The translations under genes were made by a program, and so were the position numbers. A stretch of 30,949 nt of DNA from Lachnospiraceae bacterium UBA3850 (lineage in GTDB: Bacteria; Bacillota; Clostridia; Lachnospirales; Lachnospiraceae): the NCBI GenBank assembly GCA_002392655.1, contig DGHK01000038.1:1-30949 (forward strand), in the 5' to 3' direction. The notes beneath the pieces are model-generated. The model was not told the DNA's origin. It ran no database searches and saw only the letters and a list, made by a program, of their open reading frames with translations. Below, piece by piece: positions 8,762 to 16,692 of this stretch; position 1 is the first letter of the stretch, and each line of letters begins with the position of its first letter.

Positions 8762-10504
8762 GTGAAGAACAAACAAGAAGATGAGAAGCTGATAGGACTT
8801 ATTGTCGGCGGAATATCAAATGAGTTTTCAAAAAATATCATAAATGGTGTAGCCGGAGCAATACAAAAAAACAGTGGTGTCAGACTTGCGGTTCTTCCGG
8901 GTGAGCTGATGGTAAAGGACTTCCTCGGACATGGAGTCCTTCAGCATAATGCTATGTTTAACAGCGTTTATAATCTCGGTAGTGTATGTAAGATGGATGG
9001 TCTCATTATTGCAATGGGAAGTATAGGATGGCTCCTGAATGAAGAGCAGACTAGAAGCTTTCTCGGTCAGTTTGATGGGATTCCTACGGTTCTTATTGCA
9101 TCGGATTATGAGGACTATACAACTGTAAACTATAATAACAAGATGGGAATCAGTCAGGCAATTGACTGTCTGACCGGAACTTATGGAATCGACAGGATCG
9201 GAATGATTGGTGGTTATGAAGAAAATGTTGATGCCATAAGAAGAAAAAATATCTTCATACAGTGTATCGAGGAAAATGGTATCAGGTTCAAGGATGAGCT
9301 GTATGTAGCTTCAGATATGTCAGAAAATTCCGAGAAGGCCGCTGAAAAGCTGATCCATGATAATCCGGGACTTCAGGCTGTGTTCTGCGTTAATGATGCA
9401 ACGGCAGTCGGTCTTTATAATGTCCTTATGAGAGAGGGTATTCGTATCGGAAAGGATATTATGGTTTTCGGTTTTGATAATACGCATAAGGCATCTATCA
9501 TGAGTCCGCCTCTTACATCTATAGGTCCGGATAATATGTCACTTGGGCAGAAGTCGTATGAACTGCTTATAGACAAAATAAACGGAGACAAGGTTGAATC
9601 GGCAGAGGTTCCGACGAGACTTCATGGACGCGAATCTATGGAGTATGAAAAGTATGATTATACTCAGGCTGATCTGAACAAGATGGATGAAAGAATCATA
9701 AACAGGATGTTTGATGATTGTTTCTATAGATATGCCAGTGAATCTGCGGGTAGGGATGTTGTAAACTTAAGAAGACTCTTTTATGAGATAATAACAAGGA
9801 TTTTTATCGGTCTCAGAAGACGATACATAGGAGTAGATGAGTTCGAGGAGATTGGTAACCTGATAGATATTTTGTTCTCAAATGGTGCGATGGAATATAC
9901 CGATGTCTGGACATTTCTCAGATGTGTTTACAAGCTTCAGACTGGAATAAATAAGCAGCAGATAGGAAAAGAAAATGTTTTTGTTAACAGACTCTTTTTG
10001 AGGATGAAGGACGATGCGCTCAGGTCTGTATCTGATATGTCTACTAAAGAGAGATATAATGATCTTCATTTTAGAGGACAGTTAAGAAGATTTATGATAA
10101 AGGGTATGGGGTATCAGGGAGATAAAAAGAAGATACTCCGTGAACTTATGGAATCTATGAATATGCTGAACATAAATAATTCGGCATTTTATATCTTTGA
10201 AGATCCTGTAACTAAAGCTGATATAGAAGCCTTCAGATATCCTGACAAAATAATGCTTAAGAGCGTTGTTAAAGCCGGAGAGGTTTATATCATTCCGGAA
10301 GAGAGACAGGAGAGAATGCTCTCTGAGATTTATATACAAAGAGAAATAAGTACATACAATATCCAGTTTGTTACATTTCCTATATTCTATGAAGAGTTAT
10401 TTTACGGATTTCTGCTATGTGAGCTGACAGAAGAACTGTTTGATGAAGGAGAGCTGATTGCGAGTATCATGGGAACAATGATACATATCATCAGGAATTC
10501 TTAA
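8762..10504 (+). CDS. LacI/PBP1-type ligand-sensor protein without DNA-binding domain
   Basis: Residues about 10-285 are a periplasmic-binding-protein-like domain of the LacI/GalR class (LIGLIVGGISNEF near the start, AVFCVNDATAVGLYNVL, IMVFGFDNT). There is no N-terminal helix-turn-helix, so this is not a classical repressor. The middle (about 300-420) is helical. The C-terminal part (about 430-575) looks GAF-like, with no GGDEF, EAL or kinase motif after it. In related anaerobes such sensors are often joined to GGDEF domains (family recall), so this may be an output-less version. The start is GTG, chosen because AGGAG, overlapping the previous stop, lies about 9 bp upstream. The stop shares the four bases TTAA with the stop of the convergent LysR gene. 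It probably works with the adjacent EAL protein. Confidence 0.75.
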   Translation: MKNKQEDEKLIGLIVGGISNEFSKNIINGVAGAIQKNSGVRLAVLPGELMVKDFLGHGVLQHNAMFNSVYNLGSVCKMDGLIIAMGSIGWLLNEEQTRSFLGQFDGIPTVLIASDYEDYTTVNYNNKMGISQAIDCLTGTYGIDRIGMIGGYEENVDAIRRKNIFIQCIEENGIRFKDELYVASDMSENSEKAAEKLIHDNPGLQAVFCVNDATAVGLYNVLMREGIRIGKDIMVFGFDNTHKASIMSPPLTSIGPDNMSLGQKSYELLIDKINGDKVESAEVPTRLHGRESMEYEKYDYTQADLNKMDERIINRMFDDCFYRYASESAGRDVVNLRRLFYEIITRIFIGLRRRYIGVDEFEEIGNLIDILFSNGAMEYTDVWTFLRCVYKLQTGINKQQIGKENVFVNRLFLRMKDDALRSVSDMSTKERYNDLHFRGQLRRFMIKGMGYQGDKKKILRELMESMNMLNINNSAFYIFEDPVTKADIEAFRYPDKIMLKSVVKAGEVYIIPEERQERMLSEIYIQREISTYNIQFVTFPIFYEELFYGFLLCELTEELFDEGELIASIMGTMIHIIRNS

Positions 10505-11397
10505 GTCATTTCCTTGAGGATGTCTATATATGCTTTTGTCAGGTTTGATGGATGCATGGTGGATGGAAGGATATATCCGATTTCCATATAATCATCAACC
10601 TTCAGAGGCCTTGCAACGATATTTGGTCCGTTCAGTTCCTCGTTTATGACACCGCTGCAGATGGTGTAGCCGTGCATACCGATCAGTAGATTGAAGAGAG
10701 TGGCTCTGTCATGTACCAGAAGCTCCTTATCGGCATCTACGGTGCTCAGAATCTCTTCAGAAAAATAAAATGAATTATGGCTGCCCTGCTCATAGGAGAG
10801 TCGGGGATAAGGCTTTAGATCATTCAGAGAAAGAGACTTCTTTTTTGCCAGAGGAGAATCTTTACCTACAAAAACATGAGGCTTTGCGCGAAATAATGGT
10901 TCGAAGATCAGACCATTGTCACGCAGAGTCTTTTTTATTACTGTTTCATTGAAGCGGTTCATATATAGTATGCCTATCTCGCTTTTTAGATGAGCTACAT
11001 CCTCGATTATATCGTATGTCTGTTTTTCTCTCATATGAAACTCATACTTGTCTCCACCATATTCTTTTAAGAGCTTTACAAATGCTTCTACTGCGAAGGA
11101 GTAATGCTGGGAGGAGACGCAGAAGCGAAGCTTTCCTCTGTTACTTCCGGTATATCTCTCGTCTATAAGATCCGTCTGTTCAAGTACCTGTCTGGCATAG
11201 CCCAAAAACTCCTCGCCCTCCGGAGTAACCTCGATCCCCCTTTTGCTTCTCTTGAATATGACAAGGCCATATTCGTTTTCTAGTTCGCGAATCGCAGAGG
11301 TCAGGCTGGGCTGTGCTATATACAGCTGTCTGGCTGCTTCAGTTATGCTGCCTGTATCAGCTACAACAGTAACGTATCTTAACTGTTTCAGTGTCAT
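10501..11397 (-). CDS. LysR-family transcriptional regulator, divergent from metE
   Basis: The 298-aa protein starts MTLKQLRYVTVVAD and has the LysR winged helix-turn-helix at about residues 1-60 (ITEAARQLYIAQPSLT, then AIRELENEYG and FKRSKRGIEVTPEG). The periplasmic-binding-like effector domain occupies about 90-295. AAGGAGAA lies upstream of the ATG on the minus strand. The gene is transcribed away from metE across a 189-bp spacer that holds an exact inverted repeat, the classical arrangement of a LysR regulator with its target. It therefore likely controls metE-metF (MetR-like role) as well as itself; the effector is unknown. Its stop overlaps that of the convergent sensor gene by four bases. 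Confidence 0.9.
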   Translation of the reverse strand: MTLKQLRYVTVVADTGSITEAARQLYIAQPSLTSAIRELENEYGLVIFKRSKRGIEVTPEGEEFLGYARQVLEQTDLIDERYTGSNRGKLRFCVSSQHYSFAVEAFVKLLKEYGGDKYEFHMREKQTYDIIEDVAHLKSEIGILYMNRFNETVIKKTLRDNGLIFEPLFRAKPHVFVGKDSPLAKKKSLSLNDLKPYPRLSYEQGSHNSFYFSEEILSTVDADKELLVHDRATLFNLLIGMHGYTICSGVINEELNGPNIVARPLKVDDYMEIGYILPSTMHPSNLTKAYIDILKEMT

Positions 11398-11453
11398 GGT
11401 TATAGGTTCTCCTTATAACTAATAATAGAATATGACTATTGAATTAAATTATC

Positions 11454-11470
11454 CATAGATTATATCTATG
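11454..11470. promoter_or_regulatory. Candidate LysR operator in the lysR-metE spacer
   Basis: CATAGAT and ATCTATG form a perfect 7-bp inverted repeat around TAT. A further CATAG occurs just downstream near 11479. LysR-type regulators bind interrupted dyads with a T-N11-A core; this dyad lies about 57 bp upstream of the LysR start codon and 23 bp upstream of the candidate metE -35 box. Confidence 0.5.
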
Positions 11471-11492
11471 ATTATAACATAGTTTTAAATAT

Positions 11493-11521
11493 TTTACCAA
11501 TCAAGGTTTTGCACTTATACT
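11493..11521 (+). promoter_or_regulatory. Candidate metE promoter
   Basis: TTTACC at 11493-11498 and TATACT at 11516-11521 are separated by 17 bp. The implied leader before the metE ATG is about 60 nt, too short for a SAM riboswitch, and no S-box-like structure was recognised. Confidence 0.4.
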
Positions 11522-11586
11522 CGGAAACAGATTTAAACGGATGACAGTATGAACCGTTAATACAGATAAAGAGAGGTAATGAAGGA

Positions 11587-13875
11587 ATGAAAAAATCAGT
11601 TGTGGGTTTTCCGAGAATTGGAAAGGAAAGAGAACTTAAGTTTGCATCGGAGAAGTACTTTAAGGGTGAGATAAATGAGTCTTATCTCGAGGGAGTCGCA
11701 GCAAAATTAAGAGAGTACGGACTTAAGAAACAGCAGGAGGCAGGAATAGACTTTATATCATCAAATGATTTCTCCTTTTATGATAACGTTCTGGATACAG
11801 CAGTTTTGTTCAACATAATTCCTGACAGATATAAGGAGCTGGGACTTAACAAGCTGGAAACCTATTTTGCAATGGCCAGAGGTTATCAGGGCGAGAAGGG
11901 GAACGCCAAGGCGCTTGCGATGAAGAAATGGTTCAATACAAATTATCACTATCTTGTGCCTGAGATTGATGACAGCACTGAGGTTAAGCTATCATCTGAC
12001 AAGCCTGTGGCAGAGTATAAGGAGGCGAGGGCGCTTGGGATTGAGACGAAGGTTGCTGTAGTAGGACCATTTACATTTCTCAAGCTTGCTAAGTTTACCG
12101 GGGAGAAAGGCATAACGGATTTCAAGGATTCATTTATCGGTGAGTATTCAAAGCTTATTGAAGAGTTAAGGTCAGCCGGAGCCAAGTGGATAGAGTTTGA
12201 TGAGCCTTATATCGTAAGAGATCTGGAGACTTCAGATATAGAGCTTTTCAAGGAGATATATACCGCGCTTCTTTCGGTAAAAGGAGATACAAAGCTTCTG
12301 CTTCAGACGTATTTCGGAGATATCAGAGATATCTATGATACGGTAATGGGACTTGGTTTTGATGGAATCGGACTTGATTTTACAGAGGGAAGAAAAACTG
12401 CAGAGCTCGTAGCTTCAAAAGGCTTTCCGAAGGGAATACTTCTTTTTGCGGGTCTCGTAAATGGAAAAAACATCTGGAGAAATAATTATGCGAAAACGCT
12501 GGATATCCTGAAGGGGCTTAAGAAGGAGAATGAGGTAGTGATAAGTACCTCCTGCTCACTGCTTCATGTCCCGTATTCTTTGGAGAGTGAGACGAAGCTG
12601 GGTGAGGATTATACAAAGCATTTTGCTTTTGCTGAGGAGAAGCTGATTGAGCTTAAGGAGATAGCGTATCTGTCTGATCTGTATGACAGTTCAAATGTTT
12701 CCGCTGAGGATGCATTTAAAAAGAATCAGGCACTTTTTGTGAACGGACGAGTGAACAGCAGAGACGATGAAGTGCTTAAGAGAGTAGCAGATATAAAGGA
12801 TGAGGATTATACAAGACTTCCGGATTTTTATGAAAGGGAAAAGCTTCAGAAGAGTATACTCAGGCTTCCTGAGTTTCCGACAACAACTATAGGATCATTC
12901 CCTCAGACAGCAGATGTCAGAAAGAACAGGCAGGCATTCAGAAAGGGTGAGATCAGCAGCGAGCAGTATACAGAGTTTAATAAGAATAAGATACGGGAGT
13001 GTATAAAGCTTCAGGAGGAAATCGGGCTTGATGTTATCGTTCATGGAGAATTTGAACGAAATGATATGGTTGAATATTTCGGAGAAAATTTGGAGGGCTA
13101 TGTTTTTACTGAGAAGGCATGGGTTCAGTCCTACGGAAGTAGATGTGTTAAGCCACCTATTATATGGGGAGATGTATCCAGAAAGCAGCCTATCACTGTT
13201 GAATGGTCAAAGTATGCAAAAAGCTGCACTGACAAGCCTGTAAAGGGTATGCTTACAGGCCCTGTAACGATACTTAACTGGTCATTCCCAAGAGAGGATA
13301 TCTCTATTAGGGAGAGCACACTTCAGATAGCGCTTGCTATTCGTGACGAGGTTTTAGATCTCGAGGCAAACGGTATAAATATCATTCAGATAGATGAGGC
13401 TGCTCTGAGGGAGAAGCTTCCGCTCAGAAGATCTGACTGGTACTCACAGTATCTGGATTGGGCTATACCTGCGTTCAGGCTGGTACACAGCAAGGTTAAG
13501 CCTGAAACACAGATACATACACATATGTGCTATAGCGAGTTTACGGATATAATACCTGCAATCGATGCTATGGATGCGGATGTTATAACATTTGAAGCAT
13601 CTCGTTCAGATCTTCAGATTCTTGATTATCTGAGAGCAAATAACTTTAAAACTGAAGTGGGGCCGGGAGTATATGATATCCATAGTCCGCGTGTACCATC
13701 GGTTGAGGAGATAGTTGCAGCTCTCAAAAAGATGCTGGATAAAATAGATAAGAAGAAGCTCTGGGTTAATCCTGACTGCGGTCTGAAGACCAGAGGTATA
13801 AAAGAAACAAAGGAAAGTCTGATCAATCTGGTCAAGGCGGCTAAGATAATAAGGGAACAAAATGAAGGTAAATGA
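11587..13875 (+). CDS. metE: MetE, cobalamin-independent methionine synthase
   Basis: MetE transfers the methyl group of 5-methyltetrahydrofolate (polyglutamate) to homocysteine to give methionine. The 762-aa protein is full length. The N-terminal half has [13 protein letters not shown] and the folate-site region, and the C-terminal half begins near [12 protein letters not shown]. Zinc ligands are all visible: H646 and C648 in [10 protein letters not shown]670 in TFEASRSD, and C731 in [17 protein letters not shown] ribosome site lies about 12 bp upstream of the ATG. metF overlaps its 3' end by 14 bp, so the two are translationally linked. The divergent LysR gene and the palindrome upstream point to methionine-related regulation. 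Confidence 0.97.
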   Translation: MKKSVVGFPRIGKERELKFASEKYFKGEINESYLEGVAAKLREYGLKKQQEAGIDFISSNDFSFYDNVLDTAVLFNIIPDRYKELGLNKLETYFAMARGYQGEKGNAKALAMKKWFNTNYHYLVPEIDDSTEVKLSSDKPVAEYKEARALGIETKVAVVGPFTFLKLAKFTGEKGITDFKDSFIGEYSKLIEELRSAGAKWIEFDEPYIVRDLETSDIELFKEIYTALLSVKGDTKLLLQTYFGDIRDIYDTVMGLGFDGIGLDFTEGRKTAELVASKGFPKGILLFAGLVNGKNIWRNNYAKTLDILKGLKKENEVVISTSCSLLHVPYSLESETKLGEDYTKHFAFAEEKLIELKEIAYLSDLYDSSNVSAEDAFKKNQALFVNGRVNSRDDEVLKRVADIKDEDYTRLPDFYEREKLQKSILRLPEFPTTTIGSFPQTADVRKNRQAFRKGEISSEQYTEFNKNKIRECIKLQEEIGLDVIVHGEFERNDMVEYFGENLEGYVFTEKAWVQSYGSRCVKPPIIWGDVSRKQPITVEWSKYAKSCTDKPVKGMLTGPVTILNWSFPREDISIRESTLQIALAIRDEVLDLEANGINIIQIDEAALREKLPLRRSDWYSQYLDWAIPAFRLVHSKVKPETQIHTHMCYSEFTDIIPAIDAMDADVITFEASRSDLQILDYLRANNFKTEVGPGVYDIHSPRVPSVEEIVAALKKMLDKIDKKKLWVNPDCGLKTRGIKETKESLINLVKAAKIIREQNEGK

Positions 13876-14722
13876 TATATATAAAAATAAAAAAAGAACA
13901 CTCTCGTTTGAGATATTTCCACCGAAGAAAGATACAGAGCTGAGTAACATAGATGAGACATTGGAGGTGCTTTGCGAGCTGAAGCCTGACTTCATAAGTG
14001 TTACCTTCGGAGCGGGCGGAAGTGTTAACAAGAACAGGACGATTGCGCTTGCAAGAAAGATAAAGGAAGAGTATCACGTGGAGCCGGTGGTTCATCTGAC
14101 ATGTCTTCACTATGATAAGTCGGAGATAGACAGCTTTGCTCATGAGATGCAGGAGGAGGGGATTCAAAATGTACTTGCGTTGAGAGGTGACAGAACTCCG
14201 AAGGCTGAGGAGAAGGAGGACTTTAAACACTCTTCAGATCTGATTGAATATTTGAAACCCAGATATGATTTTGGATTTTTGGGAGCGTGCTATCCTGAGT
14301 GCCATCCTGAGTCAGAAAACAAGGTGACGGAGATAAAGTCTCTTAAGAAGAAGGTGGATGCCGGGGCAGAGGTTCTGCTGTCGCAGCTTTTCTTCAGCAA
14401 TGATACTTTTTTCAATTTTTGTGAGGACTGTAAGCTTGCGGATATTGATGTTCCAATCATACCCGGAGTTATGCCTGTCATAAATGCGTCTCAGATAAAG
14501 AGAATGGTGAGTCTGTGTAACGCTGCCTTCCCGGAAAGATTTCAGAGGATCATAGACCGATATGAGGATAACAAGGAGGCGCTTTTTGATGCGGGTATGT
14601 CGTATGCACTCAGCCAGATAATTGACCTTCTGGTTAGTGATATCCCGGGAATCCATCTCTATACTATGAATAATCCGATGGTTGCGAGAAGAATATGTGA
14701 AGGAATAAGAAATATAGTTTAG
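13862..14722 (+). CDS. metF: MetF, 5,10-methylenetetrahydrofolate reductase
   Basis: MetF reduces 5,10-methylene-THF to 5-methyl-THF, the methyl donor used by MetE; the same reaction is a step of the Wood-Ljungdahl methyl branch. The 286-aa protein has the family signatures [36 protein letters not shown] (catalytic Asp region) and [15 protein letters not shown] lies upstream inside metE, and the start overlaps the metE end by 14 bp. A long U-tailed hairpin follows. No separate Fe-S partner (MetV type) is adjacent, which favours a methionine-biosynthesis role over an acetogenic one, although formate dehydrogenase genes come next. Confidence 0.95.
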   Translation: MKVNDIYKNKKRTLSFEIFPPKKDTELSNIDETLEVLCELKPDFISVTFGAGGSVNKNRTIALARKIKEEYHVEPVVHLTCLHYDKSEIDSFAHEMQEEGIQNVLALRGDRTPKAEEKEDFKHSSDLIEYLKPRYDFGFLGACYPECHPESENKVTEIKSLKKKVDAGAEVLLSQLFFSNDTFFNFCEDCKLADIDVPIIPGVMPVINASQIKRMVSLCNAAFPERFQRIIDRYEDNKEALFDAGMSYALSQIIDLLVSDIPGIHLYTMNNPMVARRICEGIRNIV

Positions 14723-14751
14723 GCTTCTGTATAAATGTATATCGAAAATAT

Positions 14752-14830
14752 AAAATAAGTACCAGTCGAAGCAGGTAATGTGATACAATAAGTAATAGTT
14801 ATGTGCTTGTGACAGGTACTTATTTTTTTT
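14752..14830 (+). terminator. Long-arm hairpin with T8 tail between metF and the formate dehydrogenase operon
   Basis: AAAATAAGTACC at 14752-14763 pairs perfectly with GGTACTTATTTT at 14815-14826. The stem continues past an A/A mismatch with GTC/GAC, and further inside AAGCA can pair with TGCTT, leaving a structured loop of about 35 nt. The right arm runs directly into T residues up to 14830. It can act as a Rho-independent terminator for metEF. The unusually long, structured apex and its position 27 bp before the next start codon also allow an attenuator or RNA-switch role for the downstream operon; that is inference. Confidence 0.6.
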
Positions 14831-14856
14831 CTGATAATTAGGGAGGATAACCATCT

Positions 14857-16692
14857 GTGAGGAAGTTAACTGCAAAGGGCAGTATGAATGAAAGAATTGA
14901 TACTGTTTTATACAAATTTCGTTCTAGAATGAAATCGTATCCACCGGGAATGTGTCCGATATCGCTTTATCGTTCACTCCTTCAGATATCGATGAATCAG
15001 TCCTGTGGTAAGTGTGTTCCTTGTAGGGACGGACTTATTGAAGTGGATCGTATGCTTCAGAGCATACTTGCTGGCTCAGCTGATGAGACTGTTGTTGAAA
15101 AGCTTGAGAAGATGTGTGAGATGATAGCAAGAACCTCAGACTGTGCTGTTGGTATATCTGCAGCTCATCTGATACTTGACAGCATTCATCAGTTTCCTGA
15201 TGAATACGAGAGTCATGTGAAGGAGCATAGATGTATACCGGGTGTAAAGCAAACGATTCCGTGTGTTACGCTTTGCCCTGCACATGTAAATGTTCCGGGA
15301 TATATAGCACTAATTAAGGAAGAGGATTATGCCGGGGCAGTAAAGCTGATCCGTGACAGAAATCCATTCCCGACTGCGTGTGCATATGTCTGTGAGCATC
15401 CGTGTGAAACCAAGTGCAGACGTGCTATGGTGGATGATCCGATAAATATACGCGGCTTGAAGAAATATGCAGTTGATGCTGTTCCTGCGGACACAGTAGA
15501 AAATCCAAAGAAAAATGTTTCTACCGGCAAAAAGGTATCGATAATAGGAGCCGGCCCATCCGGAATGACTGCAGCATATTACCTCGCACTGATGGGACAT
15601 GCAGTTACTGTTTATGATGAGCATGAAGAGGCAGGTGGAATGCTCCGTTATGGCATTCCGGCGTATCGTCTTCCTAATTCTGAGCTTGATAAAGATATAA
15701 GAGCTATCATGGCTGCCGGTGATATCGAATTTAAGGGCGGAGTCAAGGTAGGAAGAGATATAACCTTTGAGGAAATAAGAGAGGCTTCTGATGCAGTATA
15801 CATCGGTATCGGGGCGCAGATAGGTAATCGTATGCCGGTTGATGGAGCAGACTCCGGAAATGTAATTCCGGCTGCTGATTTTCTTCAGCTTGTTTCCAAG
15901 GGTGAGATAAAGAGTCTGGCCGGAAAAAGAGTGGCTCTTATCGGTGGCGGAAATGTAGCAATGGATGCAGCCAGGACAGCTGTACGTCTTGATGCTGAAA
16001 CCGTTCATCTGTTTACGAGAAAGAGAGATGATTACACAGCTCTCAAGGAAGAGATGATTGATGCTATGCAGGAGGGCGTGCGCTTTAGAACGCTGCTTAG
16101 CTTCCTGAATATCGAAGCCGATAAAGAGACTAATGATATTTGTGCTATATGGCTTCAGCCACAGATAGTCGGTGAATACGATGAATATGGAATGATGACG
16201 ACTGAGCATTCGTCAAATTATCCTTATCGATTCAAGTGCGATTATCTGATACTTGCTGTAGGTCAGAAAAGTGATACGGAATGCTTTGAAGCTGCCGGAA
16301 TCCCTACTGAAAGGGGCAGAATTATTGCGAATGAAGAGTGTATGGTAAGCGAGTTAGATGGCATTTTTTCGGGCGGTGACTGCGTGACCGGACCTTCGAC
16401 TGCAATTAATGCTGTAGCAGCCGGACAGGTTGCGGCCTACAACATAGATGAATATCTGGGATATCATCATAAGGTAAACACTGATGTTGAGATTCCTGTT
16501 GCACTTCCGAATGCATGTATCCCAACAGGCAGAGCGGAAATAGAAGAGAAGGATCCGTATGACAGAAAAGAAGGCTTTGAGCTTGCTGAGCTTCCGCTGA
16601 CCTATGAAGAGGCGATGAGAGAATCCTCACGCTGCCTCAGATGTGATCACTATGGATGTGGTGTCTTGAAGGGAGGTCGCGGAGATGAGTGA
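14857..16692 (+). CDS. NuoF-type Fe-S domain fused to GltD-like NAD(P)H/FAD oxidoreductase, FDH-associated
   Basis: This is probably the electron-transfer partner of the formate dehydrogenase that follows. Residues about 25-125 match only the C-terminal [4Fe-4S] domain of NuoF-like subunits (SCGKCVPCRDG with C50, C53, C56, and C96 in TSDCAVG); the FMN/NADH domain of NuoF is absent. From about 130 on it is like the glutamate synthase small subunit GltD: Fe-S cysteines C136, C140, C175, C179, C183 and C187, the FAD motif GAGPSGMTAA at 231-240, and the NAD(P) motif IGGGNVAMDAARTA. The C-terminus carries further cysteines (RCLRCDHYGCG). The GTG start at 14857 has GGGAGG 10 bp upstream; an ATG at 14884 is an alternative. 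It overlaps the catalytic subunit gene by 8 bp. NAD(P)H would bind the GltD part. Confidence 0.85.
   Translation: MRKLTAKGSMNERIDTVLYKFRSRMKSYPPGMCPISLYRSLLQISMNQSCGKCVPCRDGLIEVDRMLQSILAGSADETVVEKLEKMCEMIARTSDCAVGISAAHLILDSIHQFPDEYESHVKEHRCIPGVKQTIPCVTLCPAHVNVPGYIALIKEEDYAGAVKLIRDRNPFPTACAYVCEHPCETKCRRAMVDDPINIRGLKKYAVDAVPADTVENPKKNVSTGKKVSIIGAGPSGMTAAYYLALMGHAVTVYDEHEEAGGMLRYGIPAYRLPNSELDKDIRAIMAAGDIEFKGGVKVGRDITFEEIREASDAVYIGIGAQIGNRMPVDGADSGNVIPAADFLQLVSKGEIKSLAGKRVALIGGGNVAMDAARTAVRLDAETVHLFTRKRDDYTALKEEMIDAMQEGVRFRTLLSFLNIEADKETNDICAIWLQPQIVGEYDEYGMMTTEHSSNYPYRFKCDYLILAVGQKSDTECFEAAGIPTERGRIIANEECMVSELDGIFSGGDCVTGPSTAINAVAAGQVAAYNIDEYLGYHHKVNTDVEIPVALPNACIPTGRAEIEEKDPYDRKEGFELAELPLTYEEAMRESSRCLRCDHYGCGVLKGGRGDE

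Noticed and set aside
11398..11586. SAM riboswitch upstream of metE
   Set aside because: The spacer is short, shared with a divergent gene, and no multi-stem S-box structure or terminator pair was found.
15310..16209. 299-codon minus-strand frame inside the NuoF/GltD-like gene
   Set aside because: Same reason: antisense to a gene whose motifs are all in the plus frame, no recognisable domain.
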